Source of the DNA: an uncultured Ignavibacteriota bacterium
GTDB lineage: Bacteria > Bacteroidota > Ignavibacteria > Tepidaquicellales > Tepidaquicellaceae
Direction: 5' to 3'
Assembly (NCBI GenBank): GCA_937959065.1
Contig: CALGOI010000445.1
Coordinates: 1-17,794 of the forward strand
Length of the DNA: 17,794 nt
Shown here: one piece after another, positions 1 through 8,083 of the stretch
Numbering within the stretch: the first letter of the stretch is position 1
How the letters are laid out: each line of letters begins with the position of its first letter
Made by a program: the position numbers and the translations under genes
The notes under the pieces: model-generated
What the model was told of the DNA's origin: nothing
Databases searched by the model: none
The model's input: only the letters and a program-made list of their open reading frames with translations

Positions 1-1605
1 TATCGCATAAGTAAGATCGGAGCCATCATCCAGAGGCTTAATGCCATAGAGTCCTTCTCGAACATCAACATCGTTTGCATGGATAAGACGGGAACACTTA
101 CCCAGAATAAATTAGCAGTAGAGAGGTATTCCTGTCTTCAAGATGCATATGAGAACTCAATTCGAGAGCTAGCTGCATCGTATGCATTTTATACGTCCGA
201 TAAAAATGCAACTGCACGTGCTATTGAAGAGTCCGGTAATAAAGCAGAATGGGAAGTAATCGATGAAATCCCATTTTCTTCTGAGAATAAGCTCAGCATG
301 CTAAAAATAAAAGTAGATGGAGAGGAAAAAATATATGTACTTGGCGCATACGATATGCTGATAGAGCAGGTACCGGGAGAAGAGAAACAACGGGCAGAAG
401 ATATATTTACACGTGATGGGCTGGATGTATACAGAAATTTATTATTTGGAGAAGTCAATGGTGATGGGATATTTGAAGACTCCGGTGAATATTTTAAATC
501 AATAATGATAAACGCCATCTGTATAATCTCCATCTCCGACCAGGTGAGGGAAGATGTTATGGAAGCAATAAATTTGTTCAGGGAGAATGGAATTCAGTTT
601 AAGATACTGACGGGTGATGCCGCTAATGCAGTAAAAGCTATTGTCAACAAGATAGGATGGGAAGTAGATGACAACTCACTTGTTACCGGAAGTGAACTTG
701 ATGCGTTATCTGAAGAAGATTTTAGAAAAATTGTACTTGATAAGTTGATATTTGCCAGATTAAAACCCGAACACAAACTGAGAATAGTAAAAACGCTACA
801 GGGAGAATCTCTTTATACAGCAATGCTTGGCGACGGAGTAAATGACCTTCCTGCTATAAAGGAAGCAGACATGGGTATTGCTATGGAGGAAGGCAGTCAA
901 ATAACAAAGGAAGTTGCGGATATAGTGTTACTTGAAAATAAGTTTTCATTATTGCCTGAAATATTTGATGAAGGTAAGAAGATCGTTAATACAGTTAGCT
1001 CGATGGCAAAGTTATTTTTAACAAAGAATTTCCTGGTTATTTATTTATCTTTATTTTCTTTACTATTCCTGCTTGAATTCCCCCTTACTCCGCGAAGAGT
1101 GGCCTTTATCAACATATTTATTATAGGATTACCATCATTTATAATTGCACTAAAAAATTCAAATACCTCAAAAAACAAGAATTTCTTGCCTGAATTATTT
1201 TCATTTGTAGCAATTTCCGCTCTTTTTATAGCAGGGTCTTCATATTTGTCGATGTTTATAATGGAAGAATATTTCCCGGATGCATCAGAAGCGCAGGTAC
1301 AGATGGTTATGCTTGTGACAATGATTATTGTCTCAATATCAAACTTCTATTCCGTTACTTTGCTTGAGAAACAAAATTCTAAATCCTTCTACTTGATATA
1401 TGGATTAATGATACTAACAATTTTTCTTTTGATCTCAATCACAAGAACAGATTTTATAATAGTTAAGTTAATTAAAGAATTTTATGAAATTATTAACCTG
1501 CCATATGATGTATGGATTGTTACACTCTTAGTCAGCGTAATGTGTGCTGCAATCTTATTTGCGGTTCAGAGTGTCAGAAAAAAGTTAATGGCAAGGTTCG
1601 TATAG
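1..1605 (+). CDS. P-type cation-transporting ATPase, CtpE-like (5' end outside window)
   Basis: ATP-driven inner-membrane cation pump, seen from just before its phosphorylation site to its stop. The reading frame is open from base 1; the Met inside VCMDKTGTLTQN (bases 79-81) is internal, because the Asp of DKTGT (82-84) is the residue phosphorylated in this family. Further hallmarks in order are TGD (610-618), GDGVNDLPAIKEADMGIAM starting at 829 (hinge and Mg-binding aspartates), then about six hydrophobic segments (roughly 1000-1590) matching TM5-TM10. The segment FPLTPRR...IIGLPSFIIAL (about 1075-1150) resembles the CtpE group of mycobacteria and firmicutes, where calcium is one proposed substrate; metal specificity cannot be read here. 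The N-domain is short, and residues coded at 451-492 form an acidic N-G-D-G loop. The gene converges on the minus-strand operon and is functionally unrelated to it as far as can be seen. Confidence 0.93.
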   Translation, partial: YRISKIGAIIQRLNAIESFSNINIVCMDKTGTLTQNKLAVERYSCLQDAYENSIRELAASYAFYTSDKNATARAIEESGNKAEWEVIDEIPFSSENKLSMLKIKVDGEEKIYVLGAYDMLIEQVPGEEKQRAEDIFTRDGLDVYRNLLFGEVNGDGIFEDSGEYFKSIMINAICIISISDQVREDVMEAINLFRENGIQFKILTGDAANAVKAIVNKIGWEVDDNSLVTGSELDALSEEDFRKIVLDKLIFARLKPEHKLRIVKTLQGESLYTAMLGDGVNDLPAIKEADMGIAMEEGSQITKEVADIVLLENKFSLLPEIFDEGKKIVNTVSSMAKLFLTKNFLVIYLSLFSLLFLLEFPLTPRRVAFINIFIIGLPSFIIALKNSNTSKNKNFLPELFSFVAISALFIAGSSYLSMFIMEEYFPDASEAQVQMVMLVTMIIVSISNFYSVTLLEKQNSKSFYLIYGLMILTIFLLISITRTDFIIVKLIKEFYEIINLPYDVWIVTLLVSVMCAAILFAVQSVRKKLMARFV

Positions 1606-1612
1606 AAATAAA

Positions 1613-1637
1613 AAAACCCGGTTCATAACCGGGTTTT
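1613..1637 (-). terminator. Rho-independent terminator between convergent genes
   Basis: A perfect 11-bp inverted repeat (AAAACCCGGTT, loop of 3, AACCGGGTTTT) lies between the ATPase stop at 1605 and the end of the outer-membrane protein gene at 1660. On the minus strand the right arm runs straight into TTTTTTTATTT, a good U-tract, so it fits best as the terminator of the minus-strand gene. On the plus strand the arm ends in TTTT then AAAC, so it could also stop the ATPase transcript. Confidence 0.85.
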
Positions 1638-1659
1638 AAACTCATTTCCCTCACCAAGA

Positions 1660-2409
1660 TTAGCGATTTCTTTTCACACCGGTATAAAATTTCACACCCA
1701 GGTGAACACCGAGAAATCCAATAAATCTTTTAAAACCCGGGCCGAAAAGGGGGTCTGGGTCATCTCCATCGTTTAAATTATTAGGTCCGTTATCCGAGTT
1801 GAAAAAATTTGCGAGATGATATCTAAACCCTAAAGTCATACCCACATTATGATTTTTATCGAGTACAACCTCATATCCGGTACCGATCATAAATCCAAAG
1901 CGGAAGGCATTATCGAAGGTAATTTTAGAATCATCCGGGGATGCTAACATACTTCCTGTAAACCCAAACTGAATAGTTTGTTTATTCCGGCAATCCGCAC
2001 CAAATAGGTATTGGTACCCAAAACTAGCAGTATATATGTGATATACTGTTTTTGGTGTATCCACACTGAAGACGAAGAATGGTATCTGGCTATTAGTACC
2101 ATTCATCATGTTATTGTATTCCAGCCCAAGGAAAAGCCTGTTACTTCTCTTTTGACCGAAACCAACAGTAGTTTCGACACCAAAACCTTTACCCCACTTC
2201 ATTGCATAATTTAGCTGATCGGTCAGATCTGGACTATTAGGTATGTCGACAGTTTCGCCAAATGCGTCATTCATGGCGTAATTACCATTTAGCTGTAACT
2301 CGAATGTAAAGAGTGGACCACTTCTTGCAATTCTCCTCTGTGCATTAGCATCGGTGAAGAAGACAGAGATTACCATTGCTAAAAGAACAATGAGAGTTAC
2401 TTTTTTCAA
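1660..2409 (-). CDS. Secreted outer-membrane beta-barrel protein, unknown function
   Basis: A 249-residue protein with a clear signal peptide: MKK, a hydrophobic core (residues 4-18) and a likely cleavage ANA|QRR after residue 23. The rest alternates polar and aromatic/hydrophobic residues with many Gly, as in small 8-12 strand outer-membrane barrels (for example GFGVETTVGFG, LFLGLEYN, FRFGFMIGTGYEV, VGMTLGFRYHL, IGFLGVHLGVKFY). It contains a loop rich in Asn and Asp near residues 207-220. The start is TTG: no ATG lies in frame upstream before the promoter region and the signal peptide begins exactly there. It is separated from the preceding gene by 115 bases that hold a candidate promoter, so it may be transcribed on its own. 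It belongs to the broad OMP_b-brl/porin-like class; a role in the polysaccharide pathway is not shown. Confidence 0.8.
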   Translation of the reverse strand: MKKVTLIVLLAMVISVFFTDANAQRRIARSGPLFTFELQLNGNYAMNDAFGETVDIPNSPDLTDQLNYAMKWGKGFGVETTVGFGQKRSNRLFLGLEYNNMMNGTNSQIPFFVFSVDTPKTVYHIYTASFGYQYLFGADCRNKQTIQFGFTGSMLASPDDSKITFDNAFRFGFMIGTGYEVVLDKNHNVGMTLGFRYHLANFFNSDNGPNNLNDGDDPDPLFGPGFKRFIGFLGVHLGVKFYTGVKRNR

Positions 2410-2435
2410 GGTGGTTAATTTAGTTAGCAGTTCTG

Positions 2436-2466
2436 TAAAATTAATATATATTTGTTATAAAATCAA
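2436..2466 (-). promoter_or_regulatory. Candidate promoter for the outer-membrane protein gene
   Basis: On the minus strand TTG (2466-2464) is followed by 20 bases and then TAATTTTA (2443-2436). This fits the Bacteroidota sigma-factor pattern (TTTG near -33, TAnnTTTG near -7) except for the last base. It lies 27 bases upstream of the TTG start at 2409. In AT-rich DNA such a match can be chance, so this is tentative. Confidence 0.35.
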
Positions 2467-2488
2467 TTTGTATTTACTGCTTCGTAAA

Positions 2489-2519
2489 TTACTTTAAATC
2501 AAAGTAATAAAGCTTTGAT
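2489..2519. repeat. Two overlapping, mutually exclusive inverted repeats downstream of the Wzi-like gene
   Basis: TTACTTT (2489-2495) pairs with AAAGTAA (2501-2507) across 5 bases, and ATCAAAG (2498-2504) pairs with CTTTGAT (2513-2519) across 8 bases. The two hairpins share 2501-2504, so only one can form at a time. They sit just after the stop of the Wzi-like gene on the minus strand. One of them may act as a weak terminator for the long operon, although all pairs are A/T rich and no long U-tract follows. They could equally be an operator for the next gene. Confidence 0.35.
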
Positions 2520-2524
2520 AAATA

Positions 2525-4222
2525 TTAATAGTGTACATTAAAGGTAGCAAAGAAATAGTCGTCGTTCAGCTCCCGATTTTCAAAGATATTATCAATAAAC
2601 CTATGAACATACATAAAGTTGAGATAAAATTGCCTTAAAGGCTCCCAAGAAAAATTAAAAGTGACAATATCTCTGTTTACCCGGTTCCCGTCCAAGAATA
2701 TAGGAACTATGTTAGACTCACCAATTCCGTTATTAATATTACCACCATAGTTGATCACAATATTACCGAGTGAATCCAGTACTAAACCTTCACCGGATCG
2801 CTGCTTTTGATAAATTATAGAAGATTTAACTCTACTTCCAAAATCATAATACAAGCCGACAGCAATCTGGTCTGAGTTTGGCTGAAGATTGGGCCCAAGA
2901 GGTAAATCCCAATGCGTATACTGTGCCTTATTGCTCTTATGAGCATAAACAAATGGATCTAACCGAGTATATTCCAACTTAAAACCAAGATTTGGAATTG
3001 TAAACGCGTCAACCCAATATCCCCCGATCTGGATTCCGAATTTATTTGAAGTCTGTCCGCTGTCGGTTCCTAATGTTGCAAAGTCAAGATCATCGATCAG
3101 CCACGAACCCTGGAAAGCTATATTTCTTACAGGGATTATCTCAAAGTCAAAACCCATTAAACTATTATTTGCATTTGGGATATCTCCCTGTGATGCCTTA
3201 TTAAGTTCAGCAGAAGTGAGTAAGCTGATAGGATTGAGAAAAGTAAAGCTGAATGTTGAGTTTGGAATAATTACGCTTTCAAAGAACCCTGCCTGGAAAG
3301 ATTCAGAAAATTTCACATCCAGCCTATGCGTAGAGATATTTTTGGATTCTAACTGGACTCCAAGCGAATCTCCACGCAGGCTACCGTACAAGAACGAATA
3401 TGAAACAGCTTTATATCGTAAATCAATTTTAGCAAAATCGAAAGGGACTGAATTATCGGAGAGGAAAAGTTTATCCATAAACCCTGTTCCCTGTGTAACC
3501 TGATAGCGGCCTACAGAGAGTGCAAACCAATTAGAAGGAGTTTGGTATCGCAAATATCCTGTATAGAAATCATAAAATGAGTCATTATTAAAATCGTAGG
3601 CATTCCCATTAGCAAATAGTGTTTTATCTGTCATTCGGGCAAACTGGTAATCAGCTGAATCACCATTGAGTCTTGCCCCATTATTAGCTTTCAAGGAAAA
3701 GCCGACGCTATTAAAAAGAGTTCCTCTTAACCCTATTCCACCTTCTCCTAATATTATGGAATGTGAGCCAAGAGAATCTCCGGAAGAAGACCTGTAAGAA
3801 AGAGAGCCAATGTAATCAATAAAAAAAGTAGCATTTGAATCCTTATAAGCATATAAGTGCTTTTGTTTTTTATCAGTAAACATTTTATCAATATCGAAAT
3901 CCGAAAACAGAGAATATTGATTTTTTATAGTCCCATAAACTTCATTTTCAAATTCAATATTATAATAAGCGAGTTGATCTTTGTCTGTCGAAGAGAGTCC
4001 CGATTTAACATCATTTAACTGTTTAAGGAAATTACCAATATCATATCTTGAGAGGGGCAGGTTAGCGCTGTTATACCCTGTAATTTTCTTTTTTATTTGC
4101 ATTCTTTGCAGGTAACTATAAACCGGGTTATCCGTTTCGACAAGTTCAACCTGAGCAAAGGCAATGTTTTGCCAAGTCAGCAGAAAAATAATCACTACTG
4201 AGGTGAGTAAAAGATTCTTCAT
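2525..4222 (-). CDS. Wzi-like capsule-assembly outer-membrane protein
   Basis: A 565-residue outer-membrane protein with a signal peptide (MKN, hydrophobic core, cleavage about AFA|QVE after residue 23). The N-terminal soluble part (about 30-100) has the pattern NPVYSYLQRM...LPLSRYDIGNFLKQL seen before the barrel in Wzi-family proteins of Bacteroidota and Ignavibacteria. The remainder is a large beta-barrel with repeated aromatic/Gly strands. It has the segment FLNPISLLTSAE...LMGFDFEIIPVRNIAFQGSWLIDDLD (about 330-378), which matches the family's 'NP-S-...N-GFD...P-...G-DD' region. It ends in ATFNVHY, an aromatic C-terminal barrel signal. Wzi binds and anchors group 1 capsule at the outer membrane in Escherichia coli; whether this homologue anchors or helps export polysaccharide is inferred from its place at the end of the polysaccharide operon. 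It starts 10 bases after the dehydratase stop, with no Shine-Dalgarno sequence. Confidence 0.72.
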   Translation of the reverse strand: MKNLLLTSVVIIFLLTWQNIAFAQVELVETDNPVYSYLQRMQIKKKITGYNSANLPLSRYDIGNFLKQLNDVKSGLSSTDKDQLAYYNIEFENEVYGTIKNQYSLFSDFDIDKMFTDKKQKHLYAYKDSNATFFIDYIGSLSYRSSSGDSLGSHSIILGEGGIGLRGTLFNSVGFSLKANNGARLNGDSADYQFARMTDKTLFANGNAYDFNNDSFYDFYTGYLRYQTPSNWFALSVGRYQVTQGTGFMDKLFLSDNSVPFDFAKIDLRYKAVSYSFLYGSLRGDSLGVQLESKNISTHRLDVKFSESFQAGFFESVIIPNSTFSFTFLNPISLLTSAELNKASQGDIPNANNSLMGFDFEIIPVRNIAFQGSWLIDDLDFATLGTDSGQTSNKFGIQIGGYWVDAFTIPNLGFKLEYTRLDPFVYAHKSNKAQYTHWDLPLGPNLQPNSDQIAVGLYYDFGSRVKSSIIYQKQRSGEGLVLDSLGNIVINYGGNINNGIGESNIVPIFLDGNRVNRDIVTFNFSWEPLRQFYLNFMYVHRFIDNIFENRELNDDYFFATFNVHY

Positions 4223-4232
4223 GATGAAGTTG

Positions 4233-6158
4233 TTAATTTTGAATTTTCACTTCAGGAAAATCGAAAGACTTGTATTCAGGAACAATAGTTCTAAGTATTT
4301 CAATTGTATGATTTTTATCTTTGGCAGATGAGTATGAGAAAAGAATTTCCAGTTTTGAATTTAAATCATTCAGAAACTCTTTTGAGCTTCTATTGGCAAT
4401 TAATATTTTTTCATGAAGTGTTGGACCATATTCTTCACCCGGGACAATCAATTCTTCGAAAAGTTTTTCACCTGGTCTAAGACCTGTAAAAATAATACTT
4501 ATATCTTTTCCCTCTTCATATCCGGACAGTTTGATCATATCTCTCGCCATGTCAATAACTTTAATCTGCTCTCCCATATCAAGAATAAATATTTCACCTC
4601 CTGTACCCAACACTGAAGCCTGGAGGACTAACTGTACGGCTTCCGGTATAGTCATAAAGTATCGTGTAATATCCGGATGTGTCACAGTAACAGGTCCCCC
4701 TGACGCTATTTGCTGTTTAAAAGTAAAAATCACGCTACCTCTGCTGCCAAGTACGTTGCCAAATCTAACTGCAACATAATGGACATTGTGTTCGAATGCG
4801 GCATTAAGCACAATCATTTCAGCTACTCTTTTTGTAGCACCCATTACGCTGGTAGGATTAACTGCTTTATCGGTAGATACGTAAACAAAATGTTTAACAC
4901 CTGTTTCGACAGAAACATCAACCAGATTCTTCGTGCCAAGTATATTATTAGAAACTGCTTCAGCCGGATTTCCCTCCATCATTGGAACATGTTTATGGGC
5001 AGCAGCATGATAAATTACGTCAGGAGAATGGTCTTGAAAAATTTCAAGTACCCTATCTCTAAACCTTATATCAGCGATAACAGAAATGATCCGTGTTCTT
5101 CGCGTTGACCCGTTAGCAGTAAGTGAAATACGTCTTGTGAGTTCTTGTTCAATTTCAAAGACAGAGTTTTCACCGTGTCCCAATAAAATTATTTCCTCAG
5201 GTTTACATTTAATTATCTGTCTGCAAAGCTCACCTCCTATTGATCCTCCTGCACCAGTGATAAGAACCTTCTTCCCTTCTAAGAACTCAGCAACTGAATT
5301 AATATCGGTTTCAACCGGTTCCCTTCTTAATAAATCTTCAATCTGAACATCCCTGATATTTCGCAGTGCAGTTTCTTCATTTAGAAGCTCAGACATAGAA
5401 GGTATTGTCATTGCATGAACACCAAGCTTAATACTTTTGTCTGCAATCTCCCTTATCATTGAACCGGGGGCAGATGGAATTGCTACGAGTATTTTTTGTA
5501 TACCAAGCTTTTTTACAGCTTCAGGTATAATGTCACGTCCCCCTATAACAGGAATACCTCTGATAGAAAAATTCTTTTTGTGCGGGTCATCGTCAATAAA
5601 CGCTATTGGTGCCATTCCCAGCCGTGCATTTCTTTGCATTTCTTCAACCAAAGAAGCACCCTGTTTACCTGCTCCGACAATCAAGACCCTTTCTCCGAAT
5701 TTCTCACTGGTTTGTCTTTCATTAAAACGCTGGAAGAATTTTATACTCAGGCGGGATATTGAAATAAATGTAAAACTGATAAAGCCGTCAATAATGGGTA
5801 GTGATTTAGGTAATTCACTGAATCCAAAAAAACCGAAATATTTAATAATTAAAAAAATATTGGATTGTATAACCAGCGCAAAAATTGAGACTATAATTAT
5901 TCTTGCAACTTCATCCATGCCGGCACTATGCCAATATCTCTTATATAGCCCCAGCGTAAAAAAAATACCAAGTTTTATTAAACCAAGGACTATAGTTGCA
6001 GCAATGAGTGGTTTTAAATATAAATCCAGGTCAACCTTTCCATCAAGCCTGATAAAAAGTGCAAAGAATGGAGAAACAGACAGAAAAACCAAATCTATCA
6101 AGAAAAAATGTCTGTTTCTTATTTTTAGGAGTTTATTTTCTAAACCAAATGATTTCAT
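4233..6158 (-). CDS. Membrane NDP-sugar 4,6-dehydratase (WbpM/CapD/PglF family)
   Basis: Converts a UDP-N-acetyl-hexosamine (usually UDP-GlcNAc) to its 4-keto-6-deoxy form, the first step to amino-sugars such as bacillosamine or QuiNAc. The 641-residue length is typical. Four hydrophobic segments lie at about 17-39, 47-70, 85-107 and 121-141. A first nucleotide-binding motif GAGKQG (162-167) is followed by the conserved IEDLLRREPV (273-282). The catalytic SDR domain has TGAGGSIG (301-308) for NAD(P), HAAAHKHVPMME, STDKAVNP (from 428) and VMGATKR. In that last motif a Met (439) replaces the usual SDR Tyr ahead of Lys443, as is normal for this family. The ATG at 6158 is preferred because the domain begins soon after it. 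A TTG at 6185 in the same frame, with AGG 7 bases upstream, would add nine residues (650 in total). It pairs functionally with the aminotransferase upstream. Confidence 0.95.
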   Translation of the reverse strand: MKSFGLENKLLKIRNRHFFLIDLVFLSVSPFFALFIRLDGKVDLDLYLKPLIAATIVLGLIKLGIFFTLGLYKRYWHSAGMDEVARIIIVSIFALVIQSNIFLIIKYFGFFGFSELPKSLPIIDGFISFTFISISRLSIKFFQRFNERQTSEKFGERVLIVGAGKQGASLVEEMQRNARLGMAPIAFIDDDPHKKNFSIRGIPVIGGRDIIPEAVKKLGIQKILVAIPSAPGSMIREIADKSIKLGVHAMTIPSMSELLNEETALRNIRDVQIEDLLRREPVETDINSVAEFLEGKKVLITGAGGSIGGELCRQIIKCKPEEIILLGHGENSVFEIEQELTRRISLTANGSTRRTRIISVIADIRFRDRVLEIFQDHSPDVIYHAAAHKHVPMMEGNPAEAVSNNILGTKNLVDVSVETGVKHFVYVSTDKAVNPTSVMGATKRVAEMIVLNAAFEHNVHYVAVRFGNVLGSRGSVIFTFKQQIASGGPVTVTHPDITRYFMTIPEAVQLVLQASVLGTGGEIFILDMGEQIKVIDMARDMIKLSGYEEGKDISIIFTGLRPGEKLFEELIVPGEEYGPTLHEKILIANRSSKEFLNDLNSKLEILFSYSSAKDKNHTIEILRTIVPEYKSFDFPEVKIQN

Positions 6159-6185
6159 CCAACATTCAACTAAATGTTCCCCCAA

Positions 6186-6273
6186 TGCATAACCTGTTAC
6201 AATATACCCATAAAAATATACATATTATCCATTAATATTAAAGTATAAATAGAAGTCGTTTAGTTAATCCACT
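6186..6273. other. Intergenic spacer inside the operon
   Basis: An 88-base, very AT-rich gap between the sugar-phosphate transferase and the dehydratase, the largest gap in the polysaccharide operon after 2410-2524. I see no hairpin with a U-tract and no convincing promoter. A minus-strand ATG at 6190 reads into a TAG after six codons, so it is not the start of the dehydratase. Confidence 0.5.
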
Positions 6274-6864
6274 TTATTTAAATATCACCGCAATAGTTTT
6301 GAAAATAATTACCAAATCGCTCCAAAATGATCTGGAAGAAATATATTCATAATTAAGTTTAAGCTTTTCCGGCATAATTTCTGAAACATACAATTTTTCG
6401 GGGTTCTCAGAGTTTGATAATAAATCACTTTCATTCCTGTATTTAATTGAAGCTAAATCTGTAATTCCAGGTCTGACTTTCAAAACTTCTAATTGATCTT
6501 TATTATATAGTTTAACATATTTTTGTAATTCGGGGCGAGGCCCAACTATACTCATTTCTCCTTTGATGACGTTTATTAATTGTGGCAACTCATCCATTTT
6601 ATACTTTCTAAGATAGTACCCAAATCTAGTAATACGAGGGTCCCTTCCACCTATGGTCAAAGAACTTTGTCTTTGACTACCAACTTTCATGGTTCTAAAC
6701 TTAATAAGTTTAAATATTTTTCCATTTTTCCCGACTCTTTCCTGTATAAAAAAAATTCCGCCCTTAGAATCAATTAGTAATAAAAGTGAGATAACTAAAA
6801 TAAGGGGCGAAATTATTATAATACCGAAAAGTGATAAAATAATATCAAAAGCTCTTTTTAACAA
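6274..6864 (-). CDS. Initiating sugar-phosphate transferase (PglC/WcaJ-C-terminal type)
   Basis: Transfers a sugar-1-phosphate from a nucleotide sugar to undecaprenyl phosphate in the inner membrane, starting the repeat unit. At 196 residues it is the small, single-domain form like PglC. Visible features are MLKRAFDI, one hydrophobic re-entrant/membrane helix (about 6-31), FFIQERVGKNGKIFKLIKFRTM (38-59), the catalytic Asp-Glu pair in KMDELPQLINVIKGEMSIVGPRP (D91, E92), and RPGITDLAS (131-139). The start is TTG at 6864; no ATG is available between the upstream stop and the KRxFD motif. It lies four bases after the aminotransferase gene. With the neighbouring dehydratase and aminotransferase, a diacetamido- or acetamido-amino-trideoxyhexose phosphate is a likely substrate, but this is inference. 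Confidence 0.94.
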   Translation of the reverse strand: MLKRAFDIILSLFGIIIISPLILVISLLLLIDSKGGIFFIQERVGKNGKIFKLIKFRTMKVGSQRQSSLTIGGRDPRITRFGYYLRKYKMDELPQLINVIKGEMSIVGPRPELQKYVKLYNKDQLEVLKVRPGITDLASIKYRNESDLLSNSENPEKLYVSEIMPEKLKLNYEYISSRSFWSDLVIIFKTIAVIFK

Positions 6865-6868
6865 TATT

Positions 6869-8080
6869 TTAACTCTTTATTATTTTATTGCAGGCATTTA
6901 TGAATGTATCAATAATTTTTTCAAGTTGAACATCAGTTAATTGAGGGTATATTGGAAGTGAGATTTCAGAAGTATAAATGCTATAACTTTTGGAGTAATT
7001 TTCAATAGAATAGCCTAAATTTTTAAAGAGTGTGAGCATTGGCAAAGGCACAAAGTGTACGTTAACAGAAACACCTTTTTCATATATCTCTTCAATTATT
7101 TTATCTCGTAAATTCTCTGAGATCCCGGATATTCTCAATAAAAAAACATGACAAGATGATTTCTTTATATCACTGAGATAAGGTGGCGTAATAACCCAAT
7201 CGTATCCTGAAAGTCTATTAGTATAGTAATCAAATATTTTCCTTCTTCTTTCAAGTATTTCATCATACTTAGTGAACTGAGCAAGTCCAATTGCAGCACA
7301 TACATCCGGCATGTTAATCTTCACACCTAATTTTTCAACATCATATTTCCAGCTGTTCCCAACTGTCTTGGTAAACGCATCTTTCGTCTGACCGTTTAAT
7401 GTTAAGGGTCTTAATTCATTATAAAGTTCTTCATTGTTAAATGGAGAAGGTAAATTTAAACAAATAGCACCTCCCTCTGAAGTTGTAAGATTTTTAACAG
7501 CATGAAAAGAAAAAATTGTAATATCGGCGATATTGCCAGTATTTAACTCTTTATATTTTGCTCCAAAGGAATGAGCGGAATCAGCAAGTATAAGGATTCT
7601 GCTCAAGTTTTTTTGTGTTACGTTTTTAGGGCAAAACTTTTTTTTAACTTCATCTGAATTTACAATGTTATATAATTCATCATAATCACATGGGTAACCT
7701 GCAATATCAACGGGGATTATCGCTTTGGTTTTTTCGGTTATTGCATTCTTAATTTGTGATATATCAATATTGAAATCATCTCCGACATCAACCATTACGG
7801 GTGTAGCACCAAGGTGGAGTACAGCCAAAGCAGTAGCACAATAAGTATAAGCGGGAACAATGACCTCGTCACCTTTTTTTATTCCAAACCAGTTAAGCAT
7901 AAATATAAGCGCAGAAGAAGCAGAATTGACACATAAAGATTTAGGGCAGCCTGTAAACTCTGATATTTTTTCCTCAAGAGCTTTTACTTTTGGACCCGTG
8001 GTAATCCATCCGGATCTCAATGAATCAACAACTTCGTTGACCACATCATCATCAATATAAGGAGGGGCAAATGGAATCAT
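6869..8080 (-). CDS. DegT/DnrJ/EryC1/StrS family PLP sugar aminotransferase
   Basis: Fold-type I aminotransferase that would add an amino group to a keto sugar nucleotide, most simply the 4-keto product of the nearby dehydratase. Of its 403 residues, the N-terminus MIPFAPPYID...LRSGWITTGP is the family signature. DEVIVPAYTYCATALAV follows, then DSAHSFGAKY (168-176, with the preceding Asp at 167 facing the PLP ring) and SFHAVKNLTTSEGGAI with the PLP-binding Lys196. A stretch of about 25 residues at 138-162 (NSDEVKKKFCPKNVTQKN) makes it longer than PglE/WbpE-type enzymes; similar stretches occur in Bacteroidota homologues. It starts with ATG three bases after the GT2 stop, in the same reading frame. 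The exact sugar and position (C3 or C4) cannot be read from the sequence. Confidence 0.95.
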   Translation of the reverse strand: MIPFAPPYIDDDVVNEVVDSLRSGWITTGPKVKALEEKISEFTGCPKSLCVNSASSALIFMLNWFGIKKGDEVIVPAYTYCATALAVLHLGATPVMVDVGDDFNIDISQIKNAITEKTKAIIPVDIAGYPCDYDELYNIVNSDEVKKKFCPKNVTQKNLSRILILADSAHSFGAKYKELNTGNIADITIFSFHAVKNLTTSEGGAICLNLPSPFNNEELYNELRPLTLNGQTKDAFTKTVGNSWKYDVEKLGVKINMPDVCAAIGLAQFTKYDEILERRRKIFDYYTNRLSGYDWVITPPYLSDIKKSSCHVFLLRISGISENLRDKIIEEIYEKGVSVNVHFVPLPMLTLFKNLGYSIENYSKSYSIYTSEISLPIYPQLTDVQLEKIIDTFINACNKIIKS

Positions 8081-8083
8081 ATT

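Noticed and set aside
79..81. ATG as the start of the P-type ATPase.
   Set aside because: It codes for the Met inside VCMDKTGTLT. The frame is open upstream to base 1, and the family needs the actuator domain and first membrane helices before it.
6183..6190. TTG at 6185 or ATG at 6190 as start of the 4,6-dehydratase.
   Set aside because: The ATG at 6190 reads TAG after six codons. The TTG at 6185 is possible (AGG seven bases upstream) but adds nine residues not needed by the family; the ATG at 6158 is preferred.
5437..6192. A long plus-strand open frame of 251 codons opposite the dehydratase gene.
   Set aside because: It has no recognisable domain, is Ser/Ile/Pro rich as expected for an antisense shadow, and the minus strand here encodes a well-conserved enzyme.
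6186..6273. Possible internal promoter in the 88-base gap before the dehydratase.
   Set aside because: TAnnTTT-like strings occur, but none has a TTG at the right distance; AT-rich DNA gives such matches by chance.
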